Positions 38,313 through 48,500 of a stretch of DNA of 64,000 nucleotides are shown one piece after another; within the stretch, counting starts at the first letter, position 1, and each line of letters starts with the position of its first letter. The translations under genes were made by a program, and so were the position numbers. The stretch covers positions 23,708,651 to 23,772,650 of the forward strand of contig OX387603.1 of NCBI GenBank assembly GCA_947568835.1, read 5' to 3'. The notes below the pieces were generated by a model, which was given only the letters and a program-made list of their open reading frames with translations, was not told the DNA's origin and ran no database searches. Origin of the DNA: Protonemura montana. Its lineage: Eukaryota; Arthropoda; Insecta; Plecoptera; Nemouridae.

Positions 38313-39256
38313 ATGGGTGATGTTGAAAAGTTTGACATCGAGACCTTGCGTGTGTATTTAGTGGCGAATGGAGTCTCCGAGACGTTGGCAGACGCTATCA
38401 AAGGTAAGCCCTATTTTTCTTACTAAAATTATAAAACCAGTGGCATAATAGAGGCTTATTAGTTAATTGTACTGAAATGAAATGTATGCCAAATGATCAG
38501 TTTCGTCACTATTCACTACCAAACACGGCCAAAATAATTCAATCTTGCACCACAGTCCACACATTTATTTGTTATTATGCAGAAAATGCATGAGTTATAG
38601 GTCAAAAGAAAGTTTTTTATGAGGTTTTTATACGATTCTTTTTTTTATAATAAAGCATTCAAAACAATCAGACTGTTCGAATGTCAACGAATATCGACGG
38701 CAAGAGAGCGCAGTGATAGAGCTAATTGTTTTCCATTTGTCCCTAACAGTGAGGACGGCAGCAGTGCCTCAACTGAAAGATCACCGACAGCTGTTTCTAT
38801 CAAAAGCTTGGTGCAATTCGTTGAGGTATGTACACCGCATCATTTTAAAAGTCCACGACCTGAAGGATCTCCGTCAAAATCGTCTCTAATCTGACTGCAA
38901 TGTATTCTTTCAGGTACAGACAGACAGGGATAGACATCGGGCATCTCGTCAAAACGAGGATCCAGAGCAATTTGCAGCCATCTCTCGTCTACGTCGGGCC
39001 ACCAGGCAGCGAAAACTGCAGTTATTTTATCATTGCTGATATGCACTGCATTCCAGTCAGGACTTCATCAGTTAAGGCCTTTGACACACTATTCAAAACC
39101 TTTTTTGTCTTAAGTGTCACTTACCCATCTTAACTAAGTCGTTTTTATAATTTCATTGAAGCACAAATCTATGACATGGATATTAAGTCCCTTCTGGCAA
39201 TGGACGGATTGCATGCCTCACTCATTAATTTGGATATTGCAGAGAAGATGGACTAG
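38313..39256 (+). pseudogene. SAM-type transposon protein, decayed, three exons
   Basis: Exon 1 (38313-38403) starts at an ATG with G at -3 and +4. It encodes 30 residues with the pattern FDIETLRVYLVANGVSETLA, which looks like the first helices of a SAM-like domain, and ends AAAG|GTAAGC. Exon 2 (38750-38825) lies between CCTAACAG and GAG|GTATGT. Exon 3 starts at 38914 after TTCTTTCAG. All three join in one frame. Exon 3 encodes a hydrophobic segment with SYFIIADMHCIPV then AFDTLFKTFFVLSVTYPS, followed by an in-frame TAA (39131-39133). The same frame continues with NFIEAQIYDMDIKSLL to a TAG at 39254-39256. The pattern of a LFKTFFVL-type segment, YP, then FI..QIYD recalls the C-terminal part of the uncharacterised SAM-containing proteins spread through fish and invertebrate genomes. 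That is from memory. The middle several hundred residues are missing, so this is a shortened, broken copy. Confidence 0.55.
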
Positions 39257-39259
39257 ATT
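39248..39259 (+). repeat. target-site duplication, left copy
   Basis: ATGGACTAGATT is repeated exactly at 39459-39470 on the far side of the SINE dimer. The duplicated bases include the last codons and the TAG stop of the transposon pseudogene. Confidence 0.85.
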
Positions 39260-39458
39260 TTAATATTATTAACACTATAACCGTCTAAAAAATTGATGCC
39301 CAAACCGGGACTCGAACCCTGATCTTCACCTATCACATAGATGGAGTTCGGGGTTCGAGTTCCCGTTTGGGCATCAATTTTTGAGACGGTTTTAGTGTTG
39401 ATAATAATAAAATACCCCGCGCATTGCAAGCGTTTGCAATTTCAATACGATTTCATCT
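39260..39458. mobile_element. palindromic head-to-head SINE dimer
   Basis: The insert is a nearly perfect palindrome of 129 bp (39271-39399, centre 39335, no loop) plus a further 3' tail on the plus side. Each arm holds a tRNA B box: GGTTCGAGTCC on the minus strand (39308-39318) and GGTTCGAGTTC on the plus strand (39352-39362). Each is followed outward by GTTTGGGCATCAATTTTT, a GAGACGG-type segment and AGTGTT. The outer 48 bp of the arms match at 44 positions, and matching weakens toward the centre. The plus arm continues through AATAATAAAATACC and GCGCATTGC for about 60 more bases. The whole is bounded by the exact 12-bp duplication ATGGACTAGATT, so it inserted as one unit into the TIR transposon. 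Confidence 0.75.
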
Positions 39459-39470
39459 ATGGACTAGATT
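39459..39470 (+). repeat. target-site duplication, right copy
   Basis: An exact repeat of 39248-39259 (ATGGACTAGATT), marking the 3' boundary of the SINE dimer insertion. Confidence 0.85.
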
Positions 39471-39756
39471 GTATTATTTAACAATATTCAGCATTGTCTG
39501 AAATCTGCAATCTCTGATATATTTATCTGAAAAAACAAATAACTGAATTAAATTTATTGAGATGATATATTCTTGTGCTGACCTGCACCAATAGGATCAA
39601 ATAATTGCATCCTCCAAGTGGTACTAGATAAGCCAACCCAAGTGGCCGGCAATATTAATATCTTTGCTAGATAATGATTATTTGTATTTCAACAATAAAA
39701 AAACATGTTTTTTTAAATAATTATTTCCAGTATATTCAATATTTAATATGAAGATC

Positions 39757-39876
39757 CCCATACCTCAATGGAGTGAAAATCACTCTTCCTAGTGTCACTT
39801 CCTTTCAATCGTCGAAATGACTATTCCCATACCACGAAGGAGTGAAAATCACTCTTTCTAGTGTCAGTATATTTGA
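39757..39876 (+). repeat. two-copy subterminal repeat of the TIR transposon
   Basis: A 41-bp unit starting CCCATACC and containing GGAGTGAAAATCACTCTT and CTAGTGTCA occurs at 39757-39797 and again at 39836-39876, with period 79. The GAGTGAAAATCACTC core is itself a palindrome. This is the pattern of a transposase-binding subterminal array. Confidence 0.7.
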
Positions 39877-39989
39877 CTCTTTGAAAGAGTGATTTAAGTT
39901 CTTACTTTCAAAGGAGTGAATTTGACTCACATTGTGGTGGATAGCTTTTCTACTCCGAAAGAGTGAAAAAATGACTCTTTTGGAGTGGA

Positions 39990-40014
39990 ATTTGACTCAT
40001 GTTATTTTAGCGTG
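39990..40014 (-). repeat. right terminal inverted repeat of the TIR transposon
   Basis: The reverse complement begins CACGCTAAAA and ends GAGTCAAAT. It is the partner of the left repeat at 37844-37868 and is followed by TA. Confidence 0.7.
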
Positions 40015-40016
40015 TA

Positions 40017-43000
40017 AACTGCAAGATGCATTGCATGTGCATTGTAATAAATTATAGTGCAGTTTTTCTGACATCTTATGACGGCAGTAATTCATCACGG
40101 AATAAGTCACATGATTAGTAGAATAAAAGCCGCAGGTTGTGGGCAGTTATGGACAAATTGGGCGGAGTCCCGGTCTTTCAAAGCTCCAAGTGTGTCCTGT
40201 AGCAATTGTGAGCTGCATCGCTGGCGAGATAAATTGATCCCTGGAACATTTTCACGACGCGACACAGTGTGACAAGAGAAATGGTGCAATCATTTTTAGT
40301 CTTTGGGTGTGTTTAGTTTTGACTAGCATTGGATGCATTTTTTTACAGCTCGAGAATGCCGTGTGTCAGTGTTACTAGATGAGTGACCATCACCTGGATC
40401 CTCGTCGCCCTAATTTGGGTTGAAACTTACTGCACTAGACGGTGCTCGATTGGCAATGTCCGAAATACACTTTTCCTGCAATTTATGCTTGATATAATAT
40501 TGAAATCTCAAAAGCTGACAATAGATTTATGAAATCTCTCCCATGCCTTAAAAGGACCGAAATAAGACCGAATTATGCAGCTTTTTAGACTTGGGATTCT
40601 TCACGAAGAGCAACGTTTTCTTTAAGAATAATTTTATTCTTTTCACTAAACCTTTCATACCTCCAAATCGACGGAACAGCATTCAAGAATTATGTTGAAT
40701 CTCAGCTTTAAATGCCGACTACGGCCAGAGTACGACTTAAAAATGTACATAAATAACATAACAAAAAAATCTTGTGTAATATTGTGACTAGTAATGTATT
40801 TTTCCCCGCGGGGGACTTTCCAACTAGGCTCGAGAATAGAAAATTAACTAGCTACCTAGTTTAGTCTATAAATCGTACGACATGCACATGCATACCTAGC
40901 CGTTGAATTCAATCAAATCCAGAAATTAGCTAATTCAATCCAGATTCCTTCCCAGATGTTCGCAGTGCTAAATCACACAATAAAACTGCTAAAAATTGCA
41001 TAACACCAAAAGAATTTCGAAAAAAAACATCTTCTCTAATTCTACAACAATCACTACCTCACGTACAGATGAACTCACTCACACTATCAAGTCTATAAAT
41101 TTGGAATTTCTCGATCTGAAAGCGGCTGCTCTGCTCGCCATAGAATTCCGACTCCCGACTGCGTAACCAACACCATCCACCACGTATCACATACCACGCC
41201 GTTGTACCACACCGTGTATACTAGCAGAGGTACCTTGTCTCTGCCTTGTCCGTCCCGTCCTAACGCCACGCCGACACCCTCACAAAACACTCTTCCCTGT
41301 GGCTCTTTCGCGCCTCGTTCCCATCTCGCGTTCGTCGGCCCCGCACCCGCAGGCTGTTTGCGCTAAATGCTTGTGCAACAATCATTATTACAGCATGTGT
41401 GCAGAGCAGTGAGCAGTGTTACCGCGGGCGAAATAATAAGCCATGGCAGACGACTAACTATTATTAGTGGTGTTGGTGACGGCAGAAAACGAGGAAGCTG
41501 GGAAATTAGTTGGCCCTGGTGAGCAGAGGAAAGCCGACGCAAAGCTCTTGCTATGTTGCTTGTCTGGCATGGGCTGGCTGGTTGGCTGGTTGGCACAAAC
41601 TTAAACAAGGATTCAGAACTACGGAAATTTGGTTTTCTCTTCTGGCTGGGTGTAAAGCCGTCTTAGACAGAGCGTGCGTTTGATCGTCTGGTGGGCCAGA
41701 GTTCGGTCCGTTTGGCTTTGGTCGGACTGATATGACTGAACAGGGAACTGCAGGAAGGTACACCCAGCCCGCCTATTGGTCGTGTTTAATCAACTGATTC
41801 TTACTGTTTAGCGTTTACCATTTAGTCGGCGCTGGTTGTGTTCCAATTGATTTTAGATCGATATGATCGGGTAGTAAACTAAATTAAATTTTAAACAATT
41901 AAGAATATCGATCAGAAATGTTTAAAGGTGCTTGAAAGTGTGAATGTGGAAGCCATTATATTTTAATAGTTTAACGGGTAGGAGGGTATTTCACGTCCAT
42001 ATAAATATATATTTTACATGTTTATGACCCCACAGAGCTAGAACAATCATATGGGCGTCTGAAAGACAGAATTTCGTTCGGTCGACGTTGGTTTCCCCGC
42101 AAAGGAATACCTACCACGAACCAACCTCGCGGTCCATGTTGAATTCAAGCCTAAATCAACTTAATTAGCATTATCTCACCATGGAGCGCACAGAACTCAT
42201 GTAACATGTAACACGACAATGTAAAAGGATGTAGTTTATGATATTGTTGGTGTTAAATACAAAAAAAAATAACTAATTGGTTCTGAAAGCCCACTGTCGG
42301 CCAGGCCCTATTTCTACTACATTCTTCCATAGCAATGCTCTTCAATAATATTCATAAACAAATATCTTTTGGGATAAATAATTACGTTGTTCTAGTCACA
42401 GTACTGAAAATAAGTTATTCGCTTATTATTTTCGGACCGGGCATCTCTAAAGTCCGTTCGAATGAGTTTGATAATTATTTCAAACGTGCAAAGCCAACAC
42501 AACTGGACGTTCGTGCATATATTTAAAATATTCTGATTGTACAGCTATTCCCCATCTGCGAGCTTATTCTGAATTTTCGGTCAAAATTTACGACATCCTC
42601 CATCCAGTTATTCTTTGTGGTATAATGTTGAGCGCCCACGGACTCTGTCGACCTGCAGCGAAACGCAAAGGTGTTGCGAGGCGAAGGTTTAGCAAGACAC
42701 TCGACGGCACAAGCCGATTTATTGCCTGTGTTTACATCGCGCGCAACTATTTGCCCCAGAGATCTCTTCTCGAAGAAAATTGAATGTTTTGCCAGCTTAC
42801 CGCATACTCCTATCCACGTTGCATTGTATTTAATCTAGAAAAGCTGGTCACTTGATTCATGAGCGCACTCGTTTATCAACGGTTTACGCGCGTTACACTC
42901 TAGCGAGGTCTCGTAAAATTCTAGCTTTTGGATTTCACTCCGTAATACTCGTTGTGACAGCAGCCCTTTTTGGAGTTTTCAACAGGCTTAGCTTTCTTTT

Positions 43001-45000
43001 CTCCATCTGTTATTCAGATCGGATACAATAACTTATAACTGTGATCTTGTAGCTAGAATAACACGGCCGAGCAGCGAATATGAATTGCTCGATGATTTCG
43101 TTTCCAATCTTTTCGTTTAAAAATCGTCGCTGACATGAGCATGAGAATAAGGTAAGCTAAGAAAACTAACTTCACCGACTTTCCGCTACCGTGCAACATA
43201 AATCAAGCGATGATCATATTACATAATGACAGCTGTTAACCACAGAGGCTGGCCGCTCTGAGAAGGGAAAAACAAAAAAAAGCAACCCTTAAAAAGTGAG
43301 ACAATTTGTAAATTCCTGCGCGGCGTTCCCAGCACGCATTCGGTCGCGGGGTTATGAAGTTTTGACCGTGTTTTGACCAGTTTTGACGTACCTAGCCAAG
43401 GAGGGTAAATCAGGTGTGACGCCTGACGTTCACAGATAGCACCACGGCTTGTCGTGGTCCACGGATATCCGATCATCTCGTCAGCTCGCACAATGGACAG
43501 ACAGAGAACAATGGAATGATTTGGTTCCGATTCAGCCTTGTGTCAAAAGAATTTGATACAGAAAACGTGAGATGGATATAAAACTCAATGTCATATTTTT
43601 ATAAGGCAGTGTTCTTCGAAAAATGTAACTATCAGATGGTAATTGCATATGAAAGTAAATCAGGATGTACCGAGGTTTTAAACCATTGTTCTTTCGTCTT
43701 ATGACTGCGTTTCATCAAATTGTCTAGATGTAAAATTGAAATTGACTGGTTAGTTTTTTCTTCCATTTCTGATGAGGCCTGATATGCGGTGCGATGTGTG
43801 GGTCCTTGAAAGTATTGACCATATAGTTATGAATTATGATTTATTAAAAATGCAAAACATATGGTTATTCCTCTCAGGTTAGCTAACGTACACACTCACA
43901 CGGAGATAAAAAAAACATCTCTTATATTTAAAATTACCATTTTTTGCTTACGAAACGTATTCCCATCTAAAACGAGATCATTTTTTGTTCCAAATAAAAA
44001 TACTCTACATTGTCCCATTCCACCCACTGTCAAAAAACGCTTTTACCTCTGAATGCAGAACTACGCTATATTGTTATACAATATTTTATAAACTAGAACC
44101 TTATTTTTATCCGAGCTGAAATCAACCTGAAAGATGAATGAAACGATTCCAGCAAGGCATGCTCCTTTCACCTCACTCTCTTCCATTTCACTCTACTCCA
44201 TTTCTGTGTAGGTATCCCCGTCTCATTCTTTCTCGCAAGCCGTGGCTAATCTAGCCGAGATGATGTATTTTGGTTCCCATCGATTGATTGAGCATATCGT
44301 AGAATTGTTGTGAAGGCCGTAGCGCCGGCCAGCCAGCCAGATCTTGGCACCGGCCGTCTTCGAGCAAGAACTAGATGGGTGCATGGACAGTTTTTGCGTG
44401 CGGTCATCTCCACCTTTCACGTCGTACAGATGGGCTAAGTGTGTGACGAATCTTAATCAATTTACTAATGAAACTTGTGCACACCAGGTGATCTTTCAGT
44501 GTTTTTGTAATCGTGTTTTTCTTGCATAATCTTCTAAGAACCTGCCTGTATTATTTCAGACTTGGCAAAGGACGTTGGTGCTGAATACCAAAATATTAAT
44601 CTTTTGTACCAACTGGGTATGCTGGGGCACTGGACATTTTTTCATAGCAAAAACTCGTGCACTTTTGTTTAATTTCATGCTTACGATTATGTCCATGAGG
44701 CAGCAGTTTCCGAGAAAGTGTGTAATGCACAATGGCCAGGCTACATGACCACACCAGCAACAGGTCACTTTTGTACTATAAGTTGGCCAAAAAAGCGCAC
44801 TGTCTCGAAAGGGTGCCTGTCTATTCATAAAACCATAATATTCCCGAGCTGCAGCGATCATTTAATTCTCTAACAAATTTGTCGTGAGCGCCCCTTTTCT
44901 ATAAACAATCGCAAAAAATGTGTCTTAAACGACGCCCGAACGCCAACACTTCGCTAGAGAAGCCCGGTTTGTCAAATTAGATTGCTCTCAGACATCTTTT
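40017..45000. other. non-coding stretch
   Basis: No gene is recognised. GC-richer patches at about 41090-41350 and 41400-41770 are open on the minus strand without recognisable products. GGCTGGCTGGTTGGCTGGTTGG-like slippage sequence lies at about 41568-41592, and GCCGGCCAGCCAGCCAG at about 44326-44341. Confidence 0.4.
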
Positions 45001-45371
45001 TTGAGATTGATCGATCTCCAACACAGCTGCCTCGTTCCTTGTGCCGTCCAAAAACGGCCCGTCCTCCAGTGTTTGCGATTCCTATGCCGAATCACCGTCA
45101 TTATGCCATTGCACCCAGCGAGCCAATTATCGCTGTGCCGCGATGGACGGCGATCTCATCCGAGAAAACAGAAAGGCAACCGGCACTGTTCTGCGACAAT
45201 TAGATTCACGATTTCGATCGAAGTTACCTCCACTCGACGCCAATTGCCAAGCAATTTGCGGGCAACGTTTAGCCTTTCGTTGGAAATATTACAACTCGCG
45301 ACTCAATGCAAATAGGGAAATACAATCTCGTGCGCCGAAAGCTCTCATGGTAAAGAGTGAAAGGATTTTCG
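45001..45371. other. GC-richer patch with overlapping open frames
   Basis: Three plus-strand frames (up to 132 codons, 45041-45439) are open across the same interval. None contains a motif I recognise. Openness in several frames suggests composition rather than coding. The patch ends in the perfect hairpin at 45372-45412. Confidence 0.3.
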
Positions 45372-45412
45372 GCCATCAGTCCCACGTGCCTGTTGCACGT
45401 GGGACTGATGGC
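45372..45412. repeat. 18-bp perfect hairpin with two CACGTG boxes
   Basis: GCCATCAGTCCCACGTGC (45372-45389) and GCACGTGGGACTGATGGC (45395-45412) are exact reverse complements around the 5-base loop CTGTT. Each arm carries a CACGTG E-box, which is itself palindromic, so the two sites are arranged symmetrically 11 bp apart edge to edge. The perfect arms suggest either a recent inverted duplication or selection. The loop and arm lengths do not fit a typical microRNA precursor. Confidence 0.85.
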
Positions 45413-45507
45413 GGTTCGCGTAACGAGCTTCCAAATTGACCTGCACACTAACCTGATAGCGAATTAAAATAATTGACAATTTACATCGCTGATAACTCGC
45501 GTGTCGA

Positions 45508-45540
45508 GGGGGTGGTGGGGGGAGGGGGGGGGGGGGGAGG
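45508..45540 (+). repeat. 33-bp G-rich tract with G14 run
   Basis: An almost pure G tract (GGGGGTGGTGGGGGGA followed by 14 G, then AGG) has strong potential for G-quadruplex formation. It lies 95 bp beyond the perfect hairpin. Confidence 0.85.
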
Positions 45541-48500
45541 CGAGCCATTCAAGTTGTGGTTGAAAGTACTATGTCGAAAGGTGGGCATGCACCTATGGGT
45601 AATTTTACATCGACTATCTATTTCGTTGTAATGCTTTATAAACGAGCTGGCTATCCGTCACTGTCACGCATATTTGCTTTGCCTTGCTTTCACGAAAATC
45701 CACAAAAATATATAACCAACAGAGCAGGTACGCGACGCATTCTTATTCTGTATGGGTTCTACACATTTATCTATTTTATATTTAAATTTTGCAAGTATCA
45801 GCCGCGCACCTTCACCCAGCCAACAAGCTGAATGATCTATCGCATATGAATGCGAATCGCGAATTTATTTATTATTTAATGAATGGTTAATGACGGGATC
45901 TAATTTACTCTTCGGTGGTCTTTACAATGCGAAATGTCAACAGACCAACGGGCTAACTTGAAAAGTGGTCGGCTGGATGCCCGTGCACAGCCATTTCCAT
46001 CGTGACTCTTATAATAGATCAATTAGCCTAATGGGAGGCCTCGGGTAGGTCTTAAAGCATGCAATAATGGGCTTGCGATATCCACGGCCTGATAACCTCT
46101 TCGATACATAATCGTGTAGCTCAAATCTTGCAACCTGTAATAACGTCGTAATTTAAGCTTGCAGTGTATATCTTTGCAATGTTATATGCCTCGTAAAAAA
46201 GGGCATTAAAATTAAGCCAACATGTATGAAGAATTAGAGGTCATTCTGGGTTCAAATTGACCCCTCGAATCAAAATTAAAATTACCTATTATTTACTTGA
46301 TCTCATAACGATGTTGTCTTCCCATCAATTATATGTGTGTAGCCATCGTGTGGTAGGTACCCATGGCATGGTACAGAGACGTGGTTCGTAAAGCGAGATT
46401 GCTGCCTGACAGCTCGATTCCCATCCAATTTCTTTGCTAGGCCCGTGGTTAAGTTATGTTACCTTTGAGTAAAAACTATCTAGGCCGATATCGATAAGGT
46501 TAGCAAAGTCCTGTCACAAGGGGTCTGCTATTTAATTGCTATAAATCAGGTTATCGTCTACCTTGGCTACCTGGCACTCAATAACTGCTTGCAACTCTAT
46601 TTACTTTTAAAAGTGAGCATAGATAAGATTGCAATAAACATGACATGTATTTTAACGATTTTGCTAGAAAAATTGAACTGCGTGAACAAATTATTTCCCT
46701 TTTAAAGTTACACAAAGGATTCAATTTTTGCCATCCATGAAAATAACCTTTAGTTTTTAATTTCCTAATATTTTATGGCCCATTGTATAAAACCTACAAT
46801 TATCCAGCGGGCGCTCATGAAAAGTACACTATTTGAATTACCAAACGCAATTATCTGGTGTAATTGTAGTTCCTACGGACAATGTGGCCGTCAGTTTTTG
46901 CTGTCACGTTACAGCGAGCTAACGCGATCGTCGAGTAGGCTGCTCATTTTGTTCGTGTAAAATCGTCCAGCAATCATAATATTTTGGTATCATTTGATAC
47001 GGCTGTCGCGTAATCCAATGGAGAGTCACAGGCTCCTACATTTTATTCACAAAAACCTACGGTGATAATTCGTATCTGCTTCACGGCCTGCCCCGGCCGT
47101 CTCGTCATGTGTCACATATTTGCCAACGTCCACCGATACCACGGGAGATTTGAGGCCAGTCTGGTTAGAGAGATCAAAGCTCTCCATGCATCTGCCTGGC
47201 ATTTCCCGGAAAACACACACATGCGTGGGACTTCCGACAAGCGATTTTGTAAGCAGAACAGTCCTTATTGACATTATATGATAGCGATTGTACAGATAAA
47301 GGGAGAGTAGCGAAAATTAAGCGATATTGAGGGCACTGAACTCTATTTTTAGAACAAAAATTTCAATAAACGATCATTCAACGATTATTTTCAGGATTTA
47401 GGTTATGTTGATAAAGAAAATAACAGTCTTTTTTTAAATTAAATAATTTGTATTATGGAGATATCCGCCAGTAAAAATGGCCGACACACAACCTTGCAGC
47501 CTTCTCATGGGTGAATGTTGTTAGAAGCCTGTGAGTAAGCCATTTTTTTGGTGCTTCTTATTCTGAAAACACCCGAGTATATTCAAACCGTGAATTATGG
47601 GATCTTAGTTATTCAAATTTGGTCAAATAAGAAGTTGTGGAAAATACATTGATGACCATGGATAGCAGCTTGTCCTGAGGTCCTTTCGATTGACAACCAG
47701 TTTGCAACGAGTTTCCAAAAAGCATGTCCGATGGCATTCCAAAAACAAAGCTGGTTTCAACCACAGGAAACCATTTCAACGAATAACGCACTTATTTTTT
47801 AACGTTTTCACTTCCCAAAGGCGTTCATTTTATGATGATAAATGGATTCCAAAAATTGTCTTGCAATTAAACCTAATGGGACGCCGGACGATCTAGCTTT
47901 ATTGTAACGTGGCTTTGTGACAGTAGAGAGTACATACCACAGTATATAGCAGCAGGAGCTCATCAAGATCGCCTCCCTTTCATGCGGCCATGTTACTTTG
48001 TTAGCACGGGGCTACCATATACCACCAAGGTACACCCGTTCGCTCATTGTTTGTCCGCAATCACTCACCAAGAAGGAGGCGAACAAAACGGCCCATAATC
48101 GCTCGATTGTTAGAAACGCAGGAGTGACTTTTTGAGTTCTCTGTTGGACGAACCCGAAGCTAATTCAAATGATTGACATTTGACACGTATGTTCTGAATT
48201 CCACCCGCCAGGTCGTCACGCTCGGCCGGATATTTTCAATTTCCAAAATACACGGCTATCTTTGTCGGGGCAACGTGTTTGCAGCTGCAGGAAGCCATTG
48301 GGCTGGTAGGTGACATTGTCCCAACCGCTCTCCACTCAGCTTCTGCCGCGAGGCTCCAGGGCTCCGATGTCGAAGTCTTTCATCTCCGTCCCAGCCTCTC
48401 GACATTCTTTTAATCCGCGGTGTCGAGATTGTCATCAGCATTTGGATCATTTGGGTAGGGATCCTGTCCAATTTGATTCGTGGCCCAACGAATCCATCGT

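Larger units (their letters stand above)
37842..40016 (+). mobile_element. TIR DNA transposon carrying a SAM-type pseudogene
   Basis: The left end CACTCTAAATAAACATGAGT (from 37844) and the reverse complement of the right end, CACGCTAAAATAACATGAGT (ending 40014), match at 21 of 25 positions over the full terminal repeat. Each end is flanked by TA (37842-37843 and 40015-40016), consistent with a TA target duplication. Just inside both ends lie dense alternating GAGTGA/TCACTC and CTTTGAAAGAGT motifs, on the right out to about 39757. Between them is a three-exon decayed gene (38313-39256) and a secondary SINE insertion (39260-39458). The total is about 2.18 kb, about 1.98 kb without the SINE. The superfamily is not assigned, and no DDE transposase was seen, so the copy is presumably non-autonomous or internally deleted. 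Confidence 0.7.

Noticed and set aside
38750-38990. Alternative frame through exons 2 and 3 (serine/arginine-rich reading)
   Set aside because: It looks protein-like but is out of phase with exon 1. The other frame joins all three exons and carries the LFKTFFVL segment.
45372-45412. Perfect hairpin as a microRNA precursor
   Set aside because: A 5-base loop with 18-bp arms and no extended stem does not fit a Drosha/Dicer substrate.
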